Source of the DNA: Polaribacter sp. | Lineage (GTDB): Bacteria; Bacteroidota; Bacteroidia; Flavobacteriales; Flavobacteriaceae | Direction of reading: 5' to 3' | NCBI GenBank assembly: GCA_029238315.1 | Contig: JAQWGI010000032.1 | Coordinates: 1 to 64,000, forward strand | DNA: 64,000 nucleotides | Shown here: positions 1 to 8,864 of the stretch, in pieces | How the letters are laid out: every line of letters begins with the position of its first letter | Position numbering within the stretch: position 1 is the stretch's first letter | Notes under the pieces: generated by a model | Database searches by the model: none | Told to the model about the DNA's origin: nothing | The model's input: only the letters and a program-made list of their open reading frames with translations | Program-made: the position numbers and the translations under genes

Positions 1-1
1 T

Positions 2-1231
2 GTTTCAGAAGGACACCCAGATAAAGTAGCAGATCAAATTTCTGATGCATTAATCGATAATTTTTTAGCGTTTGACGCTGATTCAAAAGTTGCTTGCGAA
101 ACTTTGGTAACAACTGGACAGGTTGTCTTAGCTGGAGAAGTAAAATCTAAAACTTATTTAGATGTTCAGAAAATAGCACGTGATGTAATCAATAAAATTG
201 GCTACACAAAAAGTGAGTATATGTTTGATGGAAGTTCTTGTGGTGTTTTCTCTGCAATTCATGAACAATCTCCAGATATTAACCAAGGAGTTGACAAACT
301 TAACAAAGAAGAGCAAGGCGCAGGAGATCAAGGAATGATGTTTGGTTACGCAACTGATGAAACAGAAAACTATATGCCATTGGCTCTAGAGTTATCGCAT
401 AGATTGCTAATTGAATTAGCAGAATTAAGACGCGAAAATAAAGAAATTAATTATTTACGCCCAGATGCAAAAAGTCAGGTTACTATTGAATATTCTGATG
501 ATAATGTTCCGCAAAGAATAGATGCTATTGTAATTTCTACGCAACATGATGATTTTGACAAAAGCGAAACGGTTATGTTAGATAAAATTAAATCTGACAT
601 TGTACATATTTTAATTCCACGTGTAATTGCAAAATTACCAGCAAATATTCAGGCATTATTTACAGATCAAATTACGTATCACATCAATCCAACAGGAATC
701 TTTGTTATTGGTGGGCCACATGGAGACACTGGGCTAACAGGTAGAAAAATAATTGTAGATACTTATGGTGGTAAAGGAGCGCATGGAGGAGGTGCTTTCT
801 CCGGAAAAGATCCATCTAAAGTTGATAGATCTGGAGCTTACGCAACAAGACACATTGCCAAAAACTTAGTAGCTGCAGGAGTTTGTAAAGAAGTTTTAGT
901 GCAAGTTTCTTATGCTATTGGTGTAGCAAAACCAACAAGTATTAATGTGGAAACGTATGGAACTTCTACTTTAAATTTAACCGATGGAGAAATTAGTAAA
1001 ATTGTAGAAAACATTTTTGACATGAGGCCTTATTTTATTGAGCAGCGCTTAAAACTAAGAACACCAATATATTCTGAAACCGCAGCTTACGGACACATGG
1101 GGAGAACGCCTGAAATTAAAACTGTAACTTTTTCTAATCCAATGGGAGAAACTGTTTCACAAGAAGTAGAAACCTTTACTTGGGAAAAACTAGATTACGT
1201 AGACAAAGTAAAAGATGCCTTTGGGTTTTAA
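2..1231 (+). CDS. metK: S-adenosylmethionine synthetase, 5'-truncated by the window edge
   Basis: Makes S-adenosylmethionine from methionine and ATP in the cytoplasm. The reading frame is open from base 2, so the listed start at 104 (TTG) is an artefact. The visible part encodes 409 residues and begins inside the conserved N-terminal motif [15 protein letters not shown], so only about a dozen residues lie outside the window. Further family motifs are [17 protein letters not shown] and [19 protein letters not shown], which form the ATP and triphosphate binding loops. A hairpin terminator follows the stop codon and is shared tail to tail with the next gene. SAM is the methyl donor and radical precursor for the ArsM and ArsS proteins encoded later in the window, although there is no physical linkage. 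Identification is secure. Confidence 0.97.
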   Translation, partial: VSEGHPDKVADQISDALIDNFLAFDADSKVACETLVTTGQVVLAGEVKSKTYLDVQKIARDVINKIGYTKSEYMFDGSSCGVFSAIHEQSPDINQGVDKLNKEEQGAGDQGMMFGYATDETENYMPLALELSHRLLIELAELRRENKEINYLRPDAKSQVTIEYSDDNVPQRIDAIVISTQHDDFDKSETVMLDKIKSDIVHILIPRVIAKLPANIQALFTDQITYHINPTGIFVIGGPHGDTGLTGRKIIVDTYGGKGAHGGGAFSGKDPSKVDRSGAYATRHIAKNLVAAGVCKEVLVQVSYAIGVAKPTSINVETYGTSTLNLTDGEISKIVENIFDMRPYFIEQRLKLRTPIYSETAAYGHMGRTPEIKTVTFSNPMGETVSQEVETFTWEKLDYVDKVKDAFGF

Positions 1232-1249
1232 AACTTTATTAGAATTCAT

Positions 1250-1285
1250 AAAAAACCTCAAGCAAATTTGTTTGAGGTTTTTTTA
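1250..1285. terminator. Bidirectional hairpin terminator between metK and the amidohydrolase gene
   Basis: Perfect stem AAAAAACCTCAA / TTGAGGTTTTTTT with a short loop. An A-run on one side and a T-run on the other allow it to act for both convergent genes. Confidence 0.85.
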
Positions 1286-1294
1286 TCTAGAAAA

Positions 1295-3019
1295 TCACTT
1301 CTTTTCAAAAGCTAATTTTCCGTTTATCATTGTTTTTAAAACAGTGCCTTCTAGGATTTCTTTTGGAGTAGCATTTAAGACATCAACATCCATAAAGGTT
1401 AAATCTGCCCACTTACCAACTTCTATTGTACCAGTAAGTTTTTCTTGATTTGCTGCATAAGCAGCCCAAATAGTATAGGCTCTTAAAGATTCTTCTTTAC
1501 TAAATGCCTGTTCAGGAAACCATTGTTTTTCTTGCTCTTTTTTCTTTTTAGTTATTGCACTATACATTCCATAAAAAAAGCTAGGATCAGAACCTGTAAA
1601 GTCTGAATTAAATATAACTGTTGCGTTATTATTTCGTAAAGTTCGCCATGCATATGCTCCTTTTGCGCGTAGCTCTCCTACTCTATCAATTGCCCATGGC
1701 ATATCTTCTACTGCATGTGCTGGCTCCATAGAAGCAATAATATTTAATTGATAAAATCTAGAAAAGTCATCTGGATGCACAACTTGAACATGTTCTATTC
1801 TATGACGCAAATCTTTTGAATTTGGATTTGTTTTAAAATAATTTTCGTACAGATCTAAAACATCTCTATTTGCCTTATCTCCAATGGCATGAATTGCCAA
1901 CTGAAATCCCGCATCTAATGCTTTTACTATCATATCCTCATGGAATCCGTAAGCCTTGCCACCAACTCCTGTATGATTTTTCTTGTCAGCATAATCTTCT
2001 ATAAAATTTGCTCCTCTTGAACCTAAAGAACCATCATAATATGCTTTAAAATTTCGTACTTGTAAAAAAGAAGCATCATTTGTAGTAGGCCCTTTCTTTA
2101 GCCATTTATCAACCAATTTTACATTATACATTCTTGCTGCTATAAAAGCATGCACGCGCATTGGCAACATATTATTTTTTAATAAACCTTCATAAACCTC
2201 CATATGACTTTCTTCTACGCCAGCATGATGTGTTGTTGTAAAACCAAGTCTCAACATTTCGTTAAAACCAAATTGCATAATTCTAGTTTGTTGCTCCAAG
2301 CTTTTCTTGGGAATTTTATCTAAAAGTAATTTTTTAGCGCTATTTAAAAGTACATATTTAAAATTGCCTTTTCTGTCTTTAAGGATCTCTCCTCCATTTT
2401 CTGGAATCACATTTTTTGTAATGTCAGCTTTTTCAAAAGCCAACTTATTACCCATAACTCCAAACCCCCTTAAACCAATTAGAACAACAGGGTTTTCTAA
2501 GGTTTTATGACTTAACTTAGTCATATCTGGATAGTCGTTTGCAAAAACGGCTTCATCCCAACCAGAAGCAATAATCCATTCTCCCTTTGGAGTTTCTTTA
2601 GCTCGTTTTATAATTAAATCTAAGATTTGTTGTTTGGTTAAATCTTCTAGATTGATAGCTTCGTTTTTTTCACCTAACTCTTGTAAATGCCCATGAGACT
2701 CAATTAAACCCGGAATTACAATAGCTTTGTTTGCATTAATTATTTTAGTAGTTTTTCCAATGTATTTTTGAACTTCTTTGTCTGATCCAACAAATTGAAT
2801 TAAATTATTTTTAATAGCAATTGCCTGAGCATCAAAATACCATTTTCCGTTTTTAAAAGGCGCGTCTAATGCAGGCTCTCCTTCCAAACTTGGATCACTC
2901 CAATTTAAAGAATAAATATTTGCATTATGAATAATTACATCAGAAAAATCTTCTTTAGATTGATTTTTACATGAAATAAATTGTGCAACCAACACTATAA
3001 AAAGAATATATTTTCTCAT
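1295..3019 (-). CDS. YtcJ-like amidohydrolase lipoprotein
   Basis: A 574-residue metal-dependent hydrolase of the amidohydrolase superfamily (Amidohydro_3/YtcJ-like). The N-terminus MRKYILFIVLVAQFISCKNQ is a lipoprotein signal with a lipobox-type SC, so it is probably a membrane-anchored periplasmic or outer-membrane protein. The metal-binding HGHLQELG motif follows the first beta-strand block (PGLIESHGH). Later histidines in AIHAIGDKAN and RIEHVQ, and an aspartate in FNSDF, fit the TIM-barrel metal site. The C-terminus ADLTFMDVDVLNATPKEI is the usual small beta-sandwich of the family. The substrate cannot be told from sequence. It is transcribed alone, toward metK, with a separate hairpin upstream ending the neighbouring gene. 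Confidence 0.9.
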   Translation of the reverse strand: MRKYILFIVLVAQFISCKNQSKEDFSDVIIHNANIYSLNWSDPSLEGEPALDAPFKNGKWYFDAQAIAIKNNLIQFVGSDKEVQKYIGKTTKIINANKAIVIPGLIESHGHLQELGEKNEAINLEDLTKQQILDLIIKRAKETPKGEWIIASGWDEAVFANDYPDMTKLSHKTLENPVVLIGLRGFGVMGNKLAFEKADITKNVIPENGGEILKDRKGNFKYVLLNSAKKLLLDKIPKKSLEQQTRIMQFGFNEMLRLGFTTTHHAGVEESHMEVYEGLLKNNMLPMRVHAFIAARMYNVKLVDKWLKKGPTTNDASFLQVRNFKAYYDGSLGSRGANFIEDYADKKNHTGVGGKAYGFHEDMIVKALDAGFQLAIHAIGDKANRDVLDLYENYFKTNPNSKDLRHRIEHVQVVHPDDFSRFYQLNIIASMEPAHAVEDMPWAIDRVGELRAKGAYAWRTLRNNNATVIFNSDFTGSDPSFFYGMYSAITKKKKEQEKQWFPEQAFSKEESLRAYTIWAAYAANQEKLTGTIEVGKWADLTFMDVDVLNATPKEILEGTVLKTMINGKLAFEKK

Positions 3020-3160
3020 AATAAAAAGATTAGCTTTTTTAAATTTATTGACTATTTGTTAATTTTTTACCCAGCAATTTTAAGGTGATTATTTATAACA
3101 ACCAAAATATCTCTAAATCTAATAAAAATTAAATAAGCGTTCTCTTTATTTATTTCATAA

Positions 3161-3190
3161 AAAAAAGCGAATATTTCTATTCGCTTTTTT
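3161..3190 (-). terminator. Terminator of the outer-membrane beta-barrel gene
   Basis: Perfect 13-bp stem AAAAAAGCGAATA / TATTCGCTTTTTT with a TTTC loop, 20 bases beyond the stop codon of the beta-barrel gene on the minus strand. Confidence 0.85.
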
Positions 3191-3209
3191 GGTTTAACTT
3201 AAATAACAT

Positions 3210-5921
3210 CTATAAATTATACTTTACAGTAAATACCATAAATCTTGGCTGAACTACATAAGTAGAAGTACTGTTAAAAATAGCATTTGTACTGTCTCTG
3301 TTTATGGATGTAGTATCAAATGCATTTGTCATTTCTAAAGAATACTCCCATTTACTTTCTTTCTTTTGATACGTTAGATCTAAATCTAAGAAACTATAAT
3401 TATTTAATGTTTGTGTTTCGTTTTTGTAATCATAATAGGTATACCTTGATGTAAACGTAAAGTTCTTTAGTAACAAAATATCTAAATTCAAGTAAGGACT
3501 GTGTGTGTAAAATTTATTTACATTCCCACCTTGATTGTAGTCGTTTATGGTTACACTATATCCAAAATCAAAATTTGGCGCTATTCTAAAGTTAGAACTT
3601 AAACCAACGTTATAAGTTTGAGAAAAACTCCTTGAATCTCTTTCAGATTCAACTCTAACAGGCGGCGTATTAGGATTATTATCTGTATCGTTCAAAAACG
3701 CAATTGTATTTGTTGATTTTGACAAAGAAACATTTGCACCTAAAGTACTTTTTAATTTACCAAATGTTTTTTGAAAATTAACTCTACCTGATAAAGATTC
3801 GTTAGGGAAAGCTGTATTAATTGATGTAGATATTTGATCTACACCTACTGGCAAAATACTCCCAATAATTGCGTTTTCTCGTTTACTATAATTAATAAAT
3901 GCAAACACATTTGTATAGTTAAACATATTAAAGCTAAAATAGTTTAGATTAACATTGTGAGAATGAGAGCTTTCTAAATTTCTATTACCAGAATACAAAC
4001 GGTTGTAGTTATTAAATACATAACCTTCTGCTACACTATTAATATCTGTAAAACTTACTTGTTTAGAGTATGTTAGCCTTAATGTTTCAGATTTTTTTAA
4101 TTGTAATTTTATGGAAGCATTTGGCAAAAACTCTGTAAAATTATCGTCTCTAACAGAACCTAACTGCGTGTTTTTAGCAGAATAAGAATGAAAAGTTCCT
4201 CCTTGAGTAAAAGTAAAAATTCCGGTAATAAATTTATATTCAAAACCTGCGTATAAATCATTAAATGCATACGTAACATCATTTAATGTAGTTGGGTCTG
4301 TAATTGAGTTTTTCACACTTCCTAGTGTTTCAAAAATACTAGAATTAAATTGTTGATCACTAATTGTTGCACCAACATTGATATTTAAATTACTTTTAGA
4401 ATTGATTACATAAAAGTAATCTAATTTTGCATCTAACTTATTTGTTTTTACGCGCTTATTTTGAGAAACATCATAAGGGGTTCCGTTAGCTGGAGTAGCT
4501 AAAGTTAATAGATTTGCAAAAGACAACTGTTGTAAATTGGCATTATAAAACGGATCTTCATCTTGCCAAAGATGCTGCGCACTCAAAGCAAAAATATTTT
4601 TATCGTTTAATGTGTAGTAATAATTAATGTTCTGATTTACAGAAAAAGGATTTTGACTTTGAGATTGTAAAATATTTCCTGGAATTTGAGACGATGTAAA
4701 CAACTGATTTTCTGTTTGATCAGAAATTTTACCAAAAATATCATAATCAAATTGCTTATTTACATTTGGCTTATAACTTGCACTTAACTTAAACAACCCT
4801 AAATTAGATTCTTGAGATGAATTACTCGTTGTTGATTCTGTTAAACCATTAGTTATATAACTTCTTGTAGAACCTTGCTCTAGTTCTGTTTTTGAGTTTG
4901 AATAAATTGCAAAACCACTTAAATCTAGTGTTTTCTTTGGAGAATAACTAAAGTTAGCTGCTGCAAACTTAGATTCTAACTCTTTTGCTCTGTTGTTTTG
5001 TAATGTTAAAAAACCAATATCTGTAGATGCTACATTAAAACCAGTACCTGATCCACCACCAGCTCTAAAGCCGCCTGTAAACCTAAAATAATCTCTTCTT
5101 GTAAATGGTTGTTTACCAATATTATTCATATCAGTAATTAAGTTAACACTGTATTTTGGGTTGTAATAAAATAATTTTGGATTTGCAACAAATCTATTAT
5201 TATCTCCAAAACCAGCATTAATTTCTCCAAACCAAAAATTCTTTTTTCCTTTTTTTAATTGAATATTTAAAGCTAAGTTGTCTGAATTATCTTGCACACC
5301 ACTTAATTGATTTACTTCGCTAAAATTCTTAAGAATTTGAACCTTATCAATTGCATTTGCAGGAATATTTTGAACAGCAATTTTAGAATCACCATCAAAA
5401 AATTCTTTTCCTTCAACTAAAACTTTACCAACTTTTTTTCCTTCAACTTCAATTTCTCCATCCGCATTTACCTCTACACCTGGCAATCTTTTTAAAACAT
5501 CTCCAAGCTTTTTTTCTGTACCAACCTTAAAAGAATCTGCATCATAAACAAGCGTATCTCCTTTTATAGTTACTGGTATTTTATAAGTGATACTTACTTC
5601 ATCTAAAGTGTTATCTGGCATCAAAATAATATCTTTAACAATATCTACTAATTTTGTATTAATAGTAACGTCTGAAGTTTTATTACCTATGTAGCTTGCT
5701 TTTATACTATACGTAGTGTTTTCTTTTAATGTTAATTTATAGTTTCCTTTTGAGTCTGTAAAACCATAAGAATCTAAAATATTTGTTGTTTTATTTAAGG
5801 CTATGACGTTGGCCATTTCTAAAGGCTCTCCAATACTATCTTTTACAACTCCTGACACTTTAACTTGAGCATTAGAGGCAGAAGCAACTAATATGAAGAT
5901 TGCAAATACATATTTTTTCAT
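3210..5921 (-). CDS. Outer-membrane beta-barrel protein with N-terminal carboxypeptidase-regulatory-like domain (TonB receptor-like)
   Basis: A 903-residue outer-membrane protein. A signal peptide (MKKYVFAIFILVASASNAQ) is followed by a carboxypeptidase regulatory-like beta-sandwich (about residues 20-105, VKVSGVVKDSIGEPLEMANV). Next comes a plug-like segment (about 110-225, with GDTLVYDADSFKVG, LKRLPGVEVNADGEI and VLVEGKEFF), then a long aromatic-rich beta-barrel ending in ...FMVFTVKYNL. This architecture is typical of the OMP_b-brl_3 group of Bacteroidota TonB-dependent receptor-like proteins. The upstream neighbour encodes a GLPGLI protein, a pairing seen often in this phylum. A promoter with both consensus boxes lies about 160 bases upstream, so it may be transcribed separately from the GLPGLI gene. 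The ligand is unknown. Confidence 0.9.
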   Translation of the reverse strand: MKKYVFAIFILVASASNAQVKVSGVVKDSIGEPLEMANVIALNKTTNILDSYGFTDSKGNYKLTLKENTTYSIKASYIGNKTSDVTINTKLVDIVKDIILMPDNTLDEVSITYKIPVTIKGDTLVYDADSFKVGTEKKLGDVLKRLPGVEVNADGEIEVEGKKVGKVLVEGKEFFDGDSKIAVQNIPANAIDKVQILKNFSEVNQLSGVQDNSDNLALNIQLKKGKKNFWFGEINAGFGDNNRFVANPKLFYYNPKYSVNLITDMNNIGKQPFTRRDYFRFTGGFRAGGGSGTGFNVASTDIGFLTLQNNRAKELESKFAAANFSYSPKKTLDLSGFAIYSNSKTELEQGSTRSYITNGLTESTTSNSSQESNLGLFKLSASYKPNVNKQFDYDIFGKISDQTENQLFTSSQIPGNILQSQSQNPFSVNQNINYYYTLNDKNIFALSAQHLWQDEDPFYNANLQQLSFANLLTLATPANGTPYDVSQNKRVKTNKLDAKLDYFYVINSKSNLNINVGATISDQQFNSSIFETLGSVKNSITDPTTLNDVTYAFNDLYAGFEYKFITGIFTFTQGGTFHSYSAKNTQLGSVRDDNFTEFLPNASIKLQLKKSETLRLTYSKQVSFTDINSVAEGYVFNNYNRLYSGNRNLESSHSHNVNLNYFSFNMFNYTNVFAFINYSKRENAIIGSILPVGVDQISTSINTAFPNESLSGRVNFQKTFGKLKSTLGANVSLSKSTNTIAFLNDTDNNPNTPPVRVESERDSRSFSQTYNVGLSSNFRIAPNFDFGYSVTINDYNQGGNVNKFYTHSPYLNLDILLLKNFTFTSRYTYYDYKNETQTLNNYSFLDLDLTYQKKESKWEYSLEMTNAFDTTSINRDSTNAIFNSTSTYVVQPRFMVFTVKYNL

Positions 5922-6083
5922 AAAAATTTGTTTTTATTTTTTTTAAACTCTGCGTTTAAACTTGTTTCCTTTTGAAATTAGCTTCTGAATTAGCAGTAAT
6001 TGTTGTAATTGGTGTAATTGAAAAAAAATTAAAATATTTCTTATGATAAAAATTTTGTTTAATAATTTTACATTTTCACTAAA

Positions 6084-6112
6084 CAAAAGTAGTTAAAATA
6101 AATTAAAACAAA
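6084..6112 (-). promoter_or_regulatory. Bacteroidota-type promoter for the beta-barrel gene
   Basis: On the minus strand TTTG, 17 bases, then TACTTTTG matches the Bacteroidota sigma consensus TTTG / TAnnTTTG. It lies between the GLPGLI gene and the beta-barrel gene and would leave a leader of about 160 bases. Confidence 0.6.
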
Positions 6113-6198
6113 CTGTTATACTAATGTTAAAAAACAGAGTAGCACAATTTAAAATTACTATTAGTGATAAAGAAAAATTTAAAAAATAAAAAGTTTGA

Positions 6199-7041
6199 TT
6201 AACCACCAATTTTTAACTCGATACTATTTCCTTTACTATTTCTTCTTGACTTGAATTGATCCATCATTTCTTTAGATTTCTTAGCCATGATTTTTTCATA
6301 TTCTTTTTGAGAAATTTTTTTCCCTTTTTTTGGCTCCTCAATTTTGACTTTATCTTCAGGGTTCATTACTATCTCAGAACAAATAATTGTTTGTTTTCCT
6401 TCTTGAATTTCTAAAATTAAACCTGGTAATCCAGAATAATTACTTGGGCCATTACTAACCGGAATAGTTGGTGTATACCAAGCAGTTGTAACCACATCTA
6501 CTTTTTCTTTTTTCTCCTTCACTTCACCATCTTCAACAGTCATATTTGTTCTTTCAACTTCTCTTGTATAAGTAGCTTTGTAACAAGTATACACGCCAAT
6601 ATTTTTTGTTTCACTTGTTAATTTCCAATCGTATTTTGGTAATTTGTCCTTTATTAAAAAACGTTTCCCCATGATTTCTGTCTTATTAATAAAACTATTC
6701 TTTTTTGTATTTTTATAATACACATCACTTCCACCACCAGAACCCATAACCATAACTTTCATGCCATTTACTGGTATCCCAGCTGGAGCATTTAGTTTTT
6801 TCTCTTCTTTATAAATTGATGCATCTTTATCAAAAATTAATACAAAAGTTTTTTGAAACTGTTTTTTCATCATTGCTTCAAACTGCGCTTTTTGAGCATC
6901 ACTAATTGCAGCGCCACCCGGACCTCCTCCAATTTTCATATCTACTTTTCGGTGCGTTTTATAAATTGCTTTTCCTTGAAAACTTTGCGCATTTATTACA
7001 AATGATGTAACCAAAAACACGATCAATACTAAATTTCTCAT
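6199..7041 (-). CDS. GLPGLI family secreted protein
   Basis: A 280-residue protein with an N-terminal signal peptide (MRNLVLIVFLVTSFVINAQS) and the family signature SGLPGLILEI near residue 203, which defines the GLPGLI family (TIGR01200) of Bacteroidota exported proteins. It is rich in lysine, especially at the C-terminus (KKGKKISQKEYEKIMAKKSKE). The family has no established biochemical role. Its genes commonly sit beside outer-membrane carboxypeptidase-regulatory/beta-barrel proteins, as here, which suggests a shared envelope function. A TAnnTTTG-like box (TAGGTTTG on the minus strand near 7140-7147) lies upstream but without a clear -33 box. The gene borders the deletion scar at 7.2-7.6 kb. 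Confidence 0.9.
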   Translation of the reverse strand: MRNLVLIVFLVTSFVINAQSFQGKAIYKTHRKVDMKIGGGPGGAAISDAQKAQFEAMMKKQFQKTFVLIFDKDASIYKEEKKLNAPAGIPVNGMKVMVMGSGGGSDVYYKNTKKNSFINKTEIMGKRFLIKDKLPKYDWKLTSETKNIGVYTCYKATYTREVERTNMTVEDGEVKEKKEKVDVVTTAWYTPTIPVSNGPSNYSGLPGLILEIQEGKQTIICSEIVMNPEDKVKIEEPKKGKKISQKEYEKIMAKKSKEMMDQFKSRRNSKGNSIELKIGG

Positions 7042-7223
7042 TGTTGTTATTTTTTATTTCTATCAATTACTTTTATTAACTATTTGGAGCTTTTTTTTGA
7101 CATTCTTAATTAAGATAACATTATTTTTTGATTCCCCACCAAACCTAATAAACCTTTTATTTTATTATTCTAGTAAATTTACTTTAAATGTTAATAGGAT
7201 TGTTTCATCATCTTTATTTTTTT

Positions 7224-7397
7224 TTAAAAAATAGCTTTGAAATCTTTCCTATTAATCGATTTTAAATATTCTACCGTATCATCTGGAAAAGTTAATTGTT
7301 TTACTATTAAAACTTTAGTGCCATAAGTTACAACAGAAAGAATCTTTTTCTGTGAAAAAGAAAAAAATCCAGATATTTTAATCAAACAAAACAAACA
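7224..7397 (-). pseudogene. Fragment of an unrecognised gene (C-terminal remnant)
   Basis: On the minus strand an open frame of 57 codons has no ATG and ends in KSINRKDFKAIF. Its second half (VTYGTKVLIVKQLTFPDDTV) has the composition and pattern of real protein, while its start overlaps the oppositely oriented response-regulator remnant. I read it as the C-terminal end of a gene whose 5' part was lost in the same event that truncated the regulator. I do not recognise the family. Confidence 0.35.
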
Positions 7398-7643
7398 TTA
7401 CTTTTTAAAGACAAAGAAACTACACTTACAAATAGAGAATCTGAGTTACTTTTTATCTTAGCACAAAACAAATATACAATTTCCAAAAAAACATATATCC
7501 TTAATAAATTATGGGGAAATGATGATTTTTTTAATGCAAGAAGTATGGATGTTTTTATTTGCAAAATTAGAAAGAAATTAAAACAAGACGAAAGCATTCA
7601 AATTGTGAATGTTAGAGGCTACGGACATAAATTGATCTGTTAA
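7356..7643 (+). pseudogene. Response regulator remnant: OmpR-type winged-helix DNA-binding domain only
   Basis: Ninety-five codons are open between TGA at 7353 and TAA at 7641, but no ATG or receiver domain precedes them. The translation contains hallmarks of the Trans_reg_C winged helix of Bacteroidota OmpR/RprY-type response regulators: LTNRESELLFIL, then KLWGNDDFFNARSMDVFI, then IQIVNVRGYGHKLI. The domain is nearly complete and ends where such proteins end, so it is the 3' end of a response regulator whose phospho-acceptor domain has been deleted. No sensor kinase gene is adjacent. It was missed by the ORF track because it lacks a start; the listed minus-strand ORF 7382-7597 is its shadow. 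Confidence 0.75.
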
Positions 7644-7713
7644 ATGCATTGCCAGTCCTAAATTTTTGTTAACTTTATCGACCGTTTTTTAAACATCTTA
7701 GAAATCATAAATT

Positions 7714-8328
7714 ATGCACGTAGCCATTGCGGGAAATATTGGAGCTGGTAAAACCACTTTAACAAAATTATTAGCAAAACATTACAATTGGAAGCCTCAT
7801 TTTGAATCTGTAGAAGAAAATCCGTACTTAGATGATTTCTATGCAGAAATGGAACGATGGTCTTTTAACCTTCAAGTTTTCTTCTTGAATAGCAGATTTA
7901 GACAGATCTTAGAATTGAGAGAAACTGGTAAAAAAATTATTCAGGATAGAACCATTTATGAAGATGCGCATATTTTTGCTCCAAATCTTCATGCGATGGG
8001 ATTAATGACCAATAGAGATTATCAAAATTACAGTTCTCTTTTTGAACTGATGGAAAAATTGGTTACTCCGCCAGATTTATTAATTTATTTACGTTCTAGT
8101 ATTCCAAATTTAGTTGGACAAATTCATAAAAGAGGTAGAGATTATGAAAACTCTATTAGTATTGACTACCTAAGCAGACTTAATGAACGCTATGAGGCAT
8201 GGATTTCTACGTATACTAAAGGGAAACTATTGGTAATAGATGTAGATAATTTAGATTTCGTAGACAACCAAGAAGATTTAGGCTATATAATAGACAGAAT
8301 AGACGCTCAAATAAACGGGTTGTTCTAA
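7714..8328 (+). CDS. Deoxynucleoside kinase
   Basis: A 204-residue cytoplasmic kinase that phosphorylates deoxynucleosides to monophosphates in the salvage pathway. The P-loop GNIGAGKTTL is at residues 7-16, followed by the substrate-site EENPYLDDFY and the catalytic DRT motif (QDRTIYEDAHIF), with the lid-region arginines in HKRGRDYE. Length and motifs match the deoxyguanosine/deoxyadenosine/deoxycytidine kinase family. Which deoxynucleoside it prefers cannot be read from sequence. It stands alone between the regulator remnant and a strong hairpin terminator. Confidence 0.93.
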   Translation: MHVAIAGNIGAGKTTLTKLLAKHYNWKPHFESVEENPYLDDFYAEMERWSFNLQVFFLNSRFRQILELRETGKKIIQDRTIYEDAHIFAPNLHAMGLMTNRDYQNYSSLFELMEKLVTPPDLLIYLRSSIPNLVGQIHKRGRDYENSISIDYLSRLNERYEAWISTYTKGKLLVIDVDNLDFVDNQEDLGYIIDRIDAQINGLF

Positions 8329-8350
8329 AACAAAAGTTGACACAAAATCA

Positions 8351-8386
8351 AAGACCATTTACCGAAGTAAATGGCCTTTTTTTTTG
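8351..8386 (+). terminator. Terminator after the deoxynucleoside kinase gene
   Basis: Stem CCATTTAC / GTAAATGG with a CGAA tetraloop, followed by CC and a long T-run. Confidence 0.85.
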
Positions 8387-8864
8387 ATAGAAATCCCCCA
8401 ATACCTATCGTTAAGCAAGTTAATAAAAAAATATCAATATTTATGTTTTTTTTTAATTATTTCTTTTATTAAGCAAAAGCATATTTAAAATGAGCTTTTA
8501 TTAGTGTTTGTTATATTTATTAGACCAAAAAAAAGACTCCATTCTATTTACTTGATGTTTTTCTCTAAATAATTTTAGATAGAATTAGTAGTATTTTTTG
8601 TTTTTATGATTAACTAAAAAATAATACATATTTGAATTTAAACAAAAATTGCTCAAAACAAACCAAAAAATTTTAATAGCATTTATAGTTTGATAAAAAT
8701 TTATGAATTAAATTAAAACATAAAACACCCAGAAAAGATGTGAGTGGCGAATCATCATTTTTTAATTTTTTTTAAAAAAACCACCTTTTTGTAACAAAAA
8801 GAAAAAAACAAACGTATAAGCATATGAAAGGTATAAATACCACTAAATAAAACCAGTAAAATAA
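8387..8864 (+). other. Long AT-rich leader region upstream of rpoD, no gene seen
   Basis: About 480 bases with no supportable coding frame. It holds a small inverted repeat (CTTTTTGT-A-ACAAAAAG, 8785-8801) and an eight-codon open frame starting at the ATG at 8824 (MKGINTTK, stop at 8848-8850) that is out of frame with rpoD. The region probably carries the rpoD promoter and a long untranslated leader, but I could not fix a -7/-33 pair. Confidence 0.5.

Noticed and set aside
7382-7597. Minus-strand ORF of 71 residues
   Set aside because: It is the antisense shadow of the response regulator winged-helix remnant, whose plus-strand translation shows clear family motifs.
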